This document shows positions 27,262-38,300 of a stretch of DNA of 64,000 nt, piece by piece. The first letter of the stretch is position 1. Each line of letters opens with the position of its first letter. The notes under the pieces were generated by a model, which did not search any database, was not told where the DNA came from, and was given only the letters and a program-made list of their open reading frames with translations. A program made the translations under genes and the position numbers. This stretch comes from Osedax fenrisi (Eukaryota > Annelida > Polychaeta > Sabellida > Siboglinidae): positions 42,526,247 through 42,590,246 of the forward strand of contig OZ025240.1 of NCBI GenBank assembly GCA_964019155.1. The letters run 5' to 3'.

Positions 27262-27375
27262 TTATCCTATTCGCAATGTAAGCATGATTGCACCATCTGC
27301 TCCTTGTATACACATGGTTAGCTCGTTTGTTGGGTTGTGTCCGGTTTCATGTTCATGTTCTTTTGTGAATCTGAC
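27262..27375 (-). CDS. Candidate terminal exon of an unidentified gene
   Basis: Read on the minus strand, ATTATTTCAG (a good acceptor) is followed by 37 open codons and TAA. The peptide begins VRFTKEHEHETGHNPTNELT and continues MCIQGADGAIMLTLRIG. It uses varied codons and is less AT-rich than the surroundings, as expected of real coding sequence. It would enter in phase 0. Upstream exons should lie at higher coordinates on the minus strand, but I could not find one in 27.4-37 kb, a region full of inserted elements. I do not recognise the protein family. It could also be a retained fragment of a dead gene. Confidence 0.5.
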   Translation of the reverse strand, partial: VRFTKEHEHETGHNPTNELTMCIQGADGAIMLTLRIG

Positions 27376-27894
27376 CTGAAATAATTGCTAAGTTAATACA
27401 TTTATTTCAATAGTGTACTTTATATTAAGTAAATATCTATACTTTCGATTACATAATTCGACTATATATTTGCTTCAAAATAATTATCAATCAATAAAAT
27501 ACAATAAAATTAACTAAATATAAATTATATAAATTACACACATTTAAATGTCATATTTATAGTTATACCTTAATGGGTTTATACATTATAAAATCATATT
27601 ATATAATATAGGGGACTTGATCCACTTGTACAATAACTTATAATAAATCTAAAATACTAAAATTTAATAGTTTAGACATTTAGACACTTTAGTATTTTAT
27701 AATTAATATAGTGGCTCAGGTTTCCCTGAATAGAAAATGGTATTTCTTGAGCCAATATAGTTTTATAATTTAATCCAATTTATTAAAATAAACAAAACAT
27801 ATTTTATCTCCGATTTACTACTTCATTCCCCATTGATCATTTCAAAGGTAGTCTTCTATATATATCAGGCCTATTTCTGATCCTAGGATGATTA

Positions 27895-27992
27895 GTTAAA
27901 TAAAATGAGAAAAAAATGTCAATGGTTATTCGGAAATAGCTATTAAAAACTTTCCGAATAACCATTGACATTTTTTTCTCATTTTATTTAAC
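27895..27992. repeat. Perfect 42-bp inverted repeat with 14-base loop
   Basis: 27895-27936 and 27951-27992 are exact reverse complements over 42 bases (right arm starts TTTCCGAATAACCATTGACA), separated by 27937-27950. The right arm leads straight into LINE-like sequence, so the left arm looks like a foldback copy of the 5' end of that fragment. Confidence 0.95.
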
Positions 27993-28430
27993 TTTTTCCC
28001 CATAATACGAACGTCACTTTCCAGAAAGCTTACGAAGACACTAATAAATGCTCTTGTACTATCCAGACTTGACTACTGTTCTTCCCTACTGAATCAACTT
28101 CCTGCTAAATCAGATTATACTTTCCTCAATAAAGACTACTTACTCTATAAAGGGACTGGACCACTCTGTTACAACATCTCATCAATCATCTCGTATATGG
28201 CTATCCTCGGTTAGATGCAAACTCTATGTTCTCTCGGTAATCCGTAAATCTATATATTGTTTCAACCCTAGCTGTATATCTGATCTAATTCAAAAACATA
28301 CCATATTATAATAGGTGGTATACCTTCTCTAAAGAATTCTTTACCAAAATGTAAAGGCCTTACATATATGTATACGCGTATACACCCACTACAGCGTTCC
28401 TGCAACCATACTACTCATGCAGTACAAATA
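27951..28430 (+). pseudogene. Degraded non-LTR retrotransposon fragment (L2/Rex-like)
   Basis: Plus-strand frames contain KLTKTLINALVLSRLDYCSS and LLNQLPAKSDYTFLN, the pattern LINAxVxSRLDYCNSLLxGLP found downstream of the reverse transcriptase domain in L2/CR1-type elements. After that the frame breaks repeatedly. Truncated at both ends and not functional. Confidence 0.65.
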
Positions 28431-28859
28431 AATATTTTTATTAATTCTAAACCTACATTTATTTGTTAACATTTTTAAAATATTTAAATAATTGAGTGTG
28501 GTTTCAACAAAAAAATTATAATTGTATACGGATTGGTTAGAAACCGCTTACAAATATTTGAGATCATCTAATATTTTATATATACATTACTAATATATTG
28601 ATTAAATATTAATTTATAACAAGAACCTAAAAAGTAACATGACAATATGTTCTCTTGAAAAATAATTTTAATTAGAAAATTTAAATAAATACTGTGAAAA
28701 TATATCGCAAAGACAATTCATTTATATACGTTTGAAAACATAGAAAGTAGAGAGAACCACACTCAATATATATTTTTGAAACCCTACCTTATAGATAACC
28801 CTACCTAACCATATTAGTTAAACCGATGTAGGATTTAAAATATGGATTGAAAATAACTA

Positions 28860-29055
28860 CCCAGCTAACAGTAATAACCTCATAATAGCATACATAATAG
28901 CCTCAAATGTTTACATTAAAAGTATATTATTCTGCTATTATAATAGCATTACAAATTAATAGCAGCATAATAGACTTTTAATGGCAAAATAATAGCACAA
29001 TATAAACATGTGATGCTATTATTATTCTATTATGAGGCTATTATTGTTAGCTTGG
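28860..29055. mobile_element. 196-bp TA-flanked MITE
   Basis: Left end CCCAGCTAACAGTAATAACC-TCATAATAG and right end CTATTATGAGGCTATTATTG-TTAGCTTGG are inverted copies of about 29 bp. TA lies just outside both ends (28858-28859, 29056-29057). The inside repeats TAATAGCA words in both orientations. Non-coding. Confidence 0.85.
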
Positions 29056-29528
29056 TATAAATCATAGATTTTAACTTTAATCAAATATTATATATATATA
29101 TATATTTAAATGTCCTATTATTAATTTTGTTTTGTATACATCACATAAATATGACATAACCATATAGGGCATATAGGTATAACATAACCCTATAGGGGAA
29201 AGTAGCCTAATACGGACACTTTAACAATAAATAGTATTAACATTTTATGACTCGTTATTTGTATTCAAAATTACAATATATTAATATTATATGATTATAG
29301 ATATTTTTGTGATTTTAACATTTTATTTAATCTTTTAACTCCATAGATAACGGGGGTGTCCGACGGACACTGAATACGGACACTGTCCGTATTCGGTACC
29401 CATGTCCGAATACGGACACCCTGTGTTATAATACGGATACCCTAATTGATGAATTAATCAGAAAAATTACAATTACATTATTTATAATTAATTTTATGAA
29501 TAATTTATTCTAATTTAATTAGTTAGTA

Positions 29529-30380
29529 GGGGATAGAAGGGAGTAGCGGACGAGAAGGGAGTAGTGGTCATTTACATTTACGCGAAAATGGTCATAGATA
29601 CAAAAAAAGATATATACAAAATATTTAGACAATTAAAATATCTACAACAATGAGTACTTTTTTTTCAAAAATAATTAATCAATATATTATATTAATTACA
29701 TAATATTTTTTTTTCAAAATTCCATAAAAACCAGTTTTGGAAATGTACTGTACTGCATTGATTAGTAATTATAAATACATATTTTCTTATATATTAATAA
29801 AATATAATTTGTTATCTATTAAGTTATGTTTATAGTATATGAAAATATTGTATTAGTAAAAAGATATAGGTATTCTAAAGTACCATATTCAAATGGGTAT
29901 AGTGGACGAACTGAGAAGGATATAGTGGATGAAAATAAACCAATCAAAATCGAGTAATATAGGTCACATTTTTTTCATTAATTTTTGTTCACAATTTTTA
30001 AAATTTAAATCTTAAATAAAATGCGTGCGTCGGCATGAATATTACAAAATAATAAATAATATAATACCTATATATTATTAAAATAATAAAAACTGAAAAA
30101 AATGGATCGAATATATAGCGAGACACCTATTGCTTTATGTTGGTACTAAAATCCACTACTCCCTTCTTGCGCTATTTTTTCGTTATTTTTTTGAGTGTAA
30201 CTAAACCTATATTAATACTAGAAATATATGAGTTAAAGTAAAAATTAAAATAGCTATAATATACAACGATACATATTCTATTACATTTGAAAATATGAAA
30301 TTATAACATCAACTATTCATAGATATATTACAATTCTACAAAGTCATACAAAATATCGTCCACTACTCCCTTCTATCCCC
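29529..30380. mobile_element. TA-flanked element with GGGGATAGAAGGGAGTAG ends
   Basis: Left GGGGATAGAAGGGAGTAG and right CTACTCCCTTCTATCCCC are exact inverted repeats, with TA outside each (29527-29528, 30381-30382). Copy A of the host family (around 44540) shows the uninterrupted site AATTAGTTAATATTTTATTT, confirming a TA duplication. Subterminal words GGGAGTAGTGG / GTAGTGGACGA recur. 852 bp, non-coding. Confidence 0.9.
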
Positions 30381-30575
30381 TAATTTATTTATTTAAAAAA
30401 AAAATTAATAATACAATTTAAGTATCTAAATAATAAAAATTGTAGATTTAGCTTTATTGGTGGTATTAATTATATAACGCACGCGATTTTTATGAAAATC
30501 AGAATAATTAATATGCTGCGCGTTGATTAGTTACAGGGTGTCCGACGGACACTATCCGATAGTGTCCGTATTAAT

Positions 30576-31424
30576 GGGAAAGTAACGGAATATGGACACT
30601 CTCGGTATCTCAGAAACCATAAATCCTACAAAAAAATGTTTAATGAATTAAATATTCATAAATATATAAATAGTCTAAAAAAGTATTTTTTATTTTTTAA
30701 TTATTAAAAATATTGCTGATAAAAAAATTCAACTTAAAACCTTCTCAAGAATATACAAATGTATCGATATAAAATATTACACTATATTATTAAAAATAAA
30801 GCATTCTAAAAATGATGTATATAATTTCTATATTTGTTATCAAATATTCATTAAGTTATGAGCATATATCTAGATGTAATATAAGTCATAATACGGACAC
30901 TATAGATGTATTAATACGGACACCCTATAACCAATCAGTGCGCAGCATATGAACTATTCTGATTTTCATAAACATCGCGTGCGATATAATATTAATACCA
31001 CAAATAAAGCTAAATCTAAAAATTGTATTATTTAGATATTTAAATTGTATTATTAATTAAAAAAATAATAAAAATAAATACATTATTAATTAATTAAATT
31101 AGAATACATTATTCATACAATTAATTATAAATAATGTAATTGTAATTTGTATGATTGATTCATCAATAATATATAGTTTATCTAATGGTATATATATCCT
31201 ATAGGATATCTGTATTATAACACAGGGTGTCCGCATTCGGACATGAGTACCGAATACGGACACCCCCGTTATCTATGGAATTAAAAGATTACATAAAATT
31301 ATAAAATCACAATAATATCTATAATCATAAAATATTAATATATTGTAATTTTTGAATACAAATAATGAGTCATCAAATATTAAGACCATTTATTGTTAAA
31401 GTGTCCGTATTAGGTTAATTTCCC
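30576..31424. mobile_element. 'TAATACGGACAC' family element (copy C), nested in copy B
   Basis: GGGAAAGTAACGGAATATGG at the left and AGGTTAATTTCCC at the right, inverted relative to the host copy. It interrupts the host sequence GTGTCCGTATTAAT | ATACATAGTGTCCG, which is continuous in copy A (TATTAATACATCTAGAGTGT), giving a 2-bp duplication that reads AT here. 849 bp. Confidence 0.85.
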
Positions 31425-31859
31425 ATACATAGTGTCCGTATTAGGGACCTTTATGACCTCTAGATATTGGCTTATAAATTAATGAATATTTTATAACAAA
31501 TATAGAAATTATATATATAATTTTTAGAATGCTGTTTTTAAAATAATATTGTGTTACATTTTATATCGATACATTTGTATTTTCTTGAGAAGGTTTTAAG
31601 TTGAAATTTTTTTCATAAATTTAAAAACGTTAAAAAACTCAGTTTATTGGATATCAGCAATATTTTGAATAATTAAAAAATAAAAAAACTTATTTATACT
31701 ATTTATATAATTATGAATATCTTTTCATTACAATTATTTTGTAGGATTTATGGTTTCTGCGATACCTAGAATGTCCGTATTCGGTTACTTTTCCCCTAGA
31801 TAGCAACATATTTGGAAAATATAAAATTATGTTTATTAGCATTTCCACCTTCATATTTA

Positions 31860-33286
31860 GGGGAAAGTCTCCGATTACCGACCCATACATGATTATTTGT
31901 AATAACTTATTCAATATTAAATATATTTATTTGAAATTTTGTAATTAGGGTAATATTATGGCAATGTATAATGTGGCTATTTTAAATGTTTGATATAATT
32001 ATATTTACAAGAATAAACAGGGGGTAATCGGATACATGTAACTAATACCGACCCCTTCTCCTATTACCGACCCCCTAAAATAATCGTGATATAAATAATT
32101 GTAGTATTATAATATCCAATACAAAGAGTAGATATACATAAATATAATTAATTATAACATTCACGAAATTTATTTTGTATTGAATTTATGTTTTAATAGT
32201 AATATCAAAGATTTTCCGAAGGAAAGATATAACACTTACGCGATATCGTGTAATTCGAATTTGTATACAAAATATCCTGGTGCCACCTATAGCGCGTTAC
32301 TTTAGGAACTATGTGTTGTTTATAATGTAAATTCGTATTTAACTATACACTTTTAAAATGTTAAATAATATGCTTTAAATTAATATTTATATGATGACAA
32401 CTAAGTGTTCATTACTAATATATAACAAACAAATATGATATTTATGTTTTAAATGCTATAATTATATATTTAGTAAGTAAAAGTTAATTTATATTGCATG
32501 TAATTTAATAGAGCAATGAAAACATTGTTGTATGCAAACAGAGCCGAACCTACATCTATTTCAGTGATTTCGATACTACTGCTAGCAGCGGTTGGGTATA
32601 TTACTAAATTACGTTGCATGCATAGGGAGTGTTATATCTTTGCTTCGCAAAATCTTTGGTAATATTAAATTTAAATTTAAATTGAATTTATGTTTTAATA
32701 GTCCTATTAAATTTAAATTTAAATTGTATAGTAATTATATTAAAATAGTGTATATTATTATTTAATATTTATTTATTAATCAGTATGTATATTATCAACT
32801 GTAATCATGAATCCTAAATCGATATCAATGATATACAAACAACTTACGACATATTTAAAAGTAAAATAGGTATCTATTTTGATTGGATATTATTAATCAC
32901 ATGGGGTCGGTATTAGGGTAATTTAAGGGGTCGCTATAGGAAAATCATATGGGTTGTTATAATTAAGATATATTGGTTAATAGTTATACACATTTTAATG
33001 ATCTACAATATTATGCGCAGTATTAAGTTTTCTTTTAAATAATAAAGTATTTACATTAATTTAAAAAAAGTAATTATTCAAATATTTAAAAAGTAAAACC
33101 AGAGTATTACATTTGATCAAATAACAATTGTAGGATTACATATTTTTTTTAATAAAATACTTATTCATATTTAGCATTAAATTACTAACAGTTCGTGTAT
33201 ATATTATTTTTTGATATCTCTTATAGTTACTGAGATACGAGAGGGGATCGGTATTATAAGGGGGTCGGTAATCGGGGACTTTCACC
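31860..33286. mobile_element. 'ATTACCGACCCC' family element (copy 1) with nested MITE
   Basis: Ends GGGAAAGTCTCCGATTACCG (left, preceded by TAG) and GGTAATCGGGGACTTTCACC (right, followed by TA). The subterminal words ATTACCGACCCC / GGGGTCGGTA(A/T)T recur. Family 4 inserted at 32206-32658. Without it the element is about 970 bp. Another copy starts at 63631, a reversed one lies at 33938-34974, and an end fragment is at 40036-40079. Confidence 0.87.
32206..32658. mobile_element. Complete MITE with 7-bp target duplication GTAATAT, nested
   Basis: Left CAAAGATTTTCCGAAGGAAA-GATATAACACT and right AGTGTTATATCTTTGCTTCG-CAAAATCTTTG form a 31-bp inverted repeat. GTAATAT flanks both ends (32199-32205, 32659-32665). 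The related host copy at the end of the window (around 63975) shows the empty site TAGTAATATTATATTTAAAT, so both the insertion and the duplication are read directly. Confidence 0.92.
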
Positions 33287-33684
33287 TATTTGAAAAATGT
33301 AATATAAATGTAAACTCTATATATAGGTATTAATAGTAGGTATTACTCATAACATTATAATTATATTATTATATTATTATTATCATATTAATATGATACT
33401 TTATTATTAATATGGTATACGTATCATGTGACTATATTCAAAATAATTATGGTATCAAGTGCTACTGTGCACATATTAATAATAACTAGAAACCTATTCA
33501 ATATTGGATGTAGGTAATATTGCCTAGTTAATCAAGGTGACGTAATAAAGGTGACGTATCAACTCTTGATGTCCGCAAACTCGGATATTGAACATTTTGT
33601 GAACATAATATCAAGGTTACCATTGATTATTAGAATTTTATAAATCTGTAATGTAATATGTATCCTAGATATATGTGTGCTTGC

Positions 33685-33685
<1 letters not shown>
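33287..33685. other. Spacer with two CRE-like TGACGTA sites
   Basis: No gene seen. TGACGTAA (33538-33545) and TGACGTAT (33552-33559) lie 14 bases apart in a locally less AT-rich patch, which could be a regulatory site. Function is inferred from motif only. Confidence 0.3.

Positions 33686-33774
<89 letters not shown>
33686..33774. repeat. (TA)n microsatellite, 89 bp
   Basis: About 44 uninterrupted TA units. The open frame through it is an artefact. Confidence 0.97.
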
Positions 33775-33778
<4 letters not shown>

Positions 33779-33937
33779 TTATTTATTATATAAAGTAACG
33801 TTTGTTTATTTATACATAAGTATATATATATATATATATGAAGGTTATCTGGAGAATCAGTTGAAGCTATAGCTTAACGATAATATATTATCGTGGTAAA
33901 TACGATAGCGTATTCGCGCTGCACTTCTGATTAATTA

Positions 33938-34302
33938 GGTGAAGGTCTCCAATTACCGACCTCCTCCTAATACCGACCACCTGTCGTTTCTCAGTAAACA
34001 TAAGTTATATCAAAAAATTATATATACACGAACTGTTAGTAATTTAATGGTAACAAATAATAAATATGTTGTTTTAAAAATAGTAAATCCTATAATGTTA
34101 TTTGATAAAATGTAATATTCTGGTTTTAATTTTTAAATAGTTTAATAATTAAAAAAAAAAATTTTAAGTATTTTATTAATTAAAAGAAAACGTAAGTCTA
34201 TACATAACATTATAGATTAAGTAAATATTCACATATATTATAAAAATAATCTAATTTAAATAAGTATTAACGAATATATCATAATTATATATAATAGCTA
34301 TA

Positions 34303-34345
<43 letters not shown>

Positions 34346-34974
34346 CGACCCACATCGTTGTCCTATTACCGACCTCATACATTACACTAATACTGGCCCC
34401 ATTAGATTTATAAGATCCAATAAAAAAAGATATTTGGTTACTTTAAATTTTTCGTAATTTGTATGTATATAATATTAACAATGTTAATAGTACTATAGGT
34501 CCTACTATAGGTACTACAGTCCTACAATGCTTCTTTAGTATATGTATTTATATTAATATTCAGTTAATTTAAGGTTAATATAAAAATATAAAGTTTAAAT
34601 ATATATTTAATTAGAATATTAAACTTAAATTCAATAATAAAAAAATGCGTGAGTTTTGCAATTAATTAAATCTATTTATGTCTGCTCTTTTGATTGAATA
34701 TTATAATACTAAAATTATTTCTAACATGAGTATTTTAGGGGGTCGGTAATAGCATAAGGGATCGGTATTAGTATGTAATTAGCATGTATTAGCACATGTA
34801 TCCAATTACCGACACCCGTATATTATTGTCAATATAATTATATCAAAAATTAAAAAAGGCAATTTATTTATTGCCATAAAATTATCCTAATTACAAAATT
34901 TCAAATAAACATATTGAATATTGAATGAGTTATTACAACTAATCAGGTAGGGGCGATACTTGGAGATTTTGCCC
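33938..34974. mobile_element. 'ATTACCGACCCC' family element (copy 2), reversed
   Basis: Left end GGTGAAGGTCTCCAATTACC and right end TGGAGATTTTGCCC, each with TA outside. The right part (CCTAATTACAAAATTTCAAA, TAAACATATTGAATATTGAA) is the reverse complement of the left part of copy 1. Contains a (TA)n run at 34303-34344. Non-coding. Confidence 0.85.
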
Positions 34975-35088
34975 TACATGTTAGTATACTAACATGACTA
35001 AGATAGATTTTTGAAATTGTATTCTAAAGTATGAAAATATGGATACTGAAATTAAATTAAAACACTTACGTGGTGTGGTATCAAGGTA

Positions 35089-35436
35089 CACTGTTAAAAA
35101 TGATGGTACAGCGAGTGCATTTTTTAGGGTGTAAGTAGTGTCCCAATAGCCGTACCCTATTTAGGGTACAATATGAATAAATACGACCAGTACCCTAAAA
35201 ATGATCAAACTGTACCCTAAATAATTGTAGCTGGTTGTACCCTAATTAAATGATACCGTGTACCCTAATGCAATTGTATGATATGTACCATAATTGAATT
35301 GCATGATATGTAAATATGATAATCACGTACCCTAATATTTAACATAGCTATACCCTAATAAATATATAGAGTGTACCCTAGTGCATTTATCTGTCATGTA
35401 CCCTAATATTTAACATATATGTATACTAAAATATAT

Positions 35437-35485
<49 letters not shown>

Positions 35486-35602
35486 ACACTATAGTGAGTT
35501 TAAAAGTCGTGTACCCTATTTAGGGTACATGGTCAATTGTTGTAATACTTAACGATCTGAACCCTATAAGTTGAATTCGCTGTACCCTAATTTTTAACAG
35601 TG
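35089..35602. mobile_element. TA-flanked element packed with GTACCCTAA repeats
   Basis: Ends CACTGTTAAAAATGATGGTA and TGTACCCTAATTTTTAACAG-TG are inverted copies; TA lies outside both (35087-35088, 35603-35604). At least ten GTACCCTAA/GTACCCTATT words occur inside in one orientation, plus reverse copies (TAGGGTAC) near the ends. A CACTG start with many subterminal repeats recalls CACTA/EnSpm elements, but a 2-bp TA flank fits Tc1/mariner better. No transposase. A (TA)n tract lies at 35439-35482. Confidence 0.85.
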
Positions 35603-37197
35603 TAAACTCTCATGTATTCGTGATCAACAACCGGTTAACAGTGTTCATTTATATTTCTTAAATTACATTCGCAAGGTATCGAATTTATGATTTCCGTAAC
35701 AATATTTTAAAATGTTTGCCATTTTAGTGAATTAATATATTAAAATGTAAATATTGCAATGTTTACAAATTTTATTTATTTCTATAAATCAATATTTATA
35801 TCAACACGGTAATGAATGTCTAGAAAAATGTTATATTTATAATTTCATATTTATATAAGTAAATTATTTAAATTTAGATAAATACCATAAATAACTAGGC
35901 AACTCTTATATAATTAAAATCACACGCAACATAAATAAGTATGCAATACTGGACCCATTTCAATCTCTATATAGGGATATCTTTATCATATGTATACTTA
36001 TGTATACCTAAATACACAATCAATAACCTAACAATGCCGGAATGCGGGTATTCCATTATATAGTTATTTAGTGGTTTGTGCTTTCATCCCATCCAGGAAC
36101 TTAGATGAAATGTTTACTTAGAACTAAATAGCTTTAATGTCCTTTCGAAGCCGCTCTCGTGTTAATTAACGCTTTAAGGCGTCCGCTATTTAGCGAGGGA
36201 CGACCATTTCGTATACATCATTAATTCTAAATTAAATTAATTAATTAATCTAAATTACTTCTAAATATTATTTTAGGACCAACACTTTTATTTGTCGATG
36301 GTTGAGCCACTATGCGCTTGTATACTACGACACGCATGCGTGAATGACATATGCTGAACTATAGGTGTAAGTGGCTGGGTATACCTATAGGTTATAGCTA
36401 TGGCTATAGCCAGTTACACCTATATTTTGTTATTTGTCATTTTTATTTTGGGGGAACAGTAACTTATATTATAATTTTATAAAAAAAAATTGTAATGCAT
36501 CACGATGCCAAAATACAACACCATATATGGTTTTGTATGACTAACATAAGCGTTACGTAATGCATGGTGATGAGTCATCAGCGATGTAATACTACAACAA
36601 TACACGTATAACAATGCCTAACATACGTAATGAATTGTTGTCCATTCATGTAAACAACGAATGTAAACAACGCCGTTTAATATTGTTGAATAAAAACAAC
36701 TATTGGAAATTAAATTAAATTTTGAATTAATTTGTTTCTTTCATTATTTAATGTAGATTTACGCATAATAAATATGTATATTTTCAAATTACATTTGAAA
36801 ATCTGTTTATTTAATCATTTGATAATCAGGGGTCAATATCAGAATCTCTCCGATTTTCTGATACCATTACTCTTATATTACTTAATACACTAAACATCCC
36901 TTCTTTAATTATCGTTCATTATCGTTAACTCTTATTACTATATGGAATACGTTTCCCATTAATTTACCTCCACCTCAATCTATAATTATTTATCATATGT
37001 ACTTAAATATATATTATTGTCTATGACGTAAATATTTGGTTTTTTATTTATTATATATTATTATCTATTAACAATTTGTATAACTAATAGCACACACCGG
37101 TTACGGTACAACCTCCACAACTGTACTGGTGTCTAAATAAAAGATGTATTCATTCTCATGTTCATCTATAATCCATTTGTTATATCATTTGTTATGT
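35603..37197. other. Intergenic stretch, GC-richer around 36.05-36.43 kb and 36.5-36.7 kb
   Basis: 36360-36425 contains an imperfect palindrome (CTATAGGTGTAAGTGGCTGG ... TAGCCAGTTACACCTATA). 36040-36200 is GC-richer with several CpGs (CTTTCGAAGCCGCTCTCG, AGGCGTCCGC) but has no frame worth calling. Nothing else recognised. Confidence 0.4.
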
Positions 37198-38248
37198 TTA
37201 TATAAAACAATATTGGTATACATATAATATATATATATACACGTGTGTTACAAACTTTGCGGAATTAGATGACGTAGTCACGTGCTTATCGGGTACTTCG
37301 TTATCGCCCGAGCGGCGGCAGCACCCGCTAAACTTGTCCTTCAACTCGTCCCTGAACTGCGTGAACTGGAACGCGTAAAATAACGGGGTTAATACCCGAG
37401 TTCACGATCAACAACAGCATCAGCAGCTCGTGGTACATCTTCTTCTCGCAGATGTAGGCACCCATGACCTTGGCGAGGAACATGAAGGTCGTCGGCAGTA
37501 AACAGAACGTGTAGGCGAGTATCACTCTCGTCACGGTCCTGAGCAGGTTGGCCACCTGTGACGTCACTCGAGCCGAACGTTTGCTTAGCCGGTACGTAAT
37601 AATGCCGTAACACACGACCATCGAGGTCAAGGGCACTAGGTACAGCAGCACCATGTAGCCGGCGATGTTGAACCGCTTTACCGCCGCGCTGCCGAACTTG
37701 TTCCAGAACAGACAACTTCCGGTGGCGTCTTGACCGTTGGAGGTGATCACGAACGGCAAGGTCAGCAGCGTTACGGCTACCCACAGCGTTACGGCCTTGC
37801 GTACCTGTAGCCGGCGAGAGTAGTGGGTCTTGTGATATAGAGGCCACGTGACGGACACCATACACTCGAGGGAGAAGAGAACCAGGTTGTACGAGGACAT
37901 GCCGAGAAGGACGGCGCTAGTGTACTGAGAATAGATGAACTTACAGAACCACCAACTCCAGGCGTCGTCGGCTTTGATCGACGGTCGCAGGGCGTCGATC
38001 AACAATTGCATAACAACGACCGATACGTTGACCAATAGGTCTACGAGGGTCTGGTTGACGAGGAACACGTACGCCCGACTCTTACGTAACACACGCGACG
38101 TGAGCAACACCCTCAAGGTCACGGCGTTGTTAACCGTGCCCGTAGAGGTTATGAGAACGGCGCAAGTGTAGTACACCACGGATTGGGTGGTTGACGCTAC
38201 GAATAGCTGGCAGTCCGTAGTGGTGTTGTTACGTGGTGAGGTGGTCAT
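37198..38248 (-). pseudogene. Class A (rhodopsin-like) GPCR, single exon, one-base frameshift in TM7
   Basis: Seven-helix receptor. The intact frame (38248-37328) encodes 306 residues: NTT glycosylation site at N8, TM1 with N41, TM2 with D70 (NQTLVDLL), C102 and C179 for the usual extracellular disulfide, TM5 P206, TM6 FCLLP (249-252), TM7 NSGINPVI (283-290). After NPVI the frame turns to LRVPVHAVQGRV and stops. With one T fewer in the TTTT run (37377-37380) it would read NPVI-YAFQFTQFRDELKD, restoring NPxxY and a normal helix 8, and end at TAA 37198-37200. DRY is replaced by ECM (128-130). G+C is near 55% in a genome near 20%. The frameshift may be a pseudogene lesion or a sequencing error. 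Ligand unknown; other class A members often bind peptides or amines. Confidence 0.88.
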
Positions 38249-38299
38249 CGTGCCACGTGGTCGGGGTTCCGTAACTCTGTTCCGGTACTAGTCTGTATT

Positions 38300-38300
<1 letters not shown>

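Larger units (their letters stand above)
29195..31796. mobile_element. 'TAATACGGACAC' family element (copy B) carrying two later insertions
   Basis: The ends are GGGGAAAGTAGCCTAATACG (left) and the inverted TATTCGGTTACTTTTCCCC (right), with TA outside both. Subterminal regions repeat GTGTCCGTATT many times in both orientations. Two other elements are nested inside: 29529-30380 (a different family) and 30576-31424 (a second copy of the same family, reversed). Removing them leaves about 900 bp, colinear with copy A at 44225-45243. No transposase is present. Confidence 0.88.

Noticed and set aside
31711..31914. 67-codon minus-strand open frame
   Set aside because: It spans the border of two mobile elements; the peptide reflects their terminal repeats.
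33675..33872. Open frames made of alternating Ile-Tyr (also at 14.0, 45.8, 57.1 and 62.5 kb)
   Set aside because: These are translations of (TA)n microsatellites.
37389..38171. Other open frames overlapping the GPCR
   Set aside because: They are shadow frames of a GC-rich gene and show no domain.
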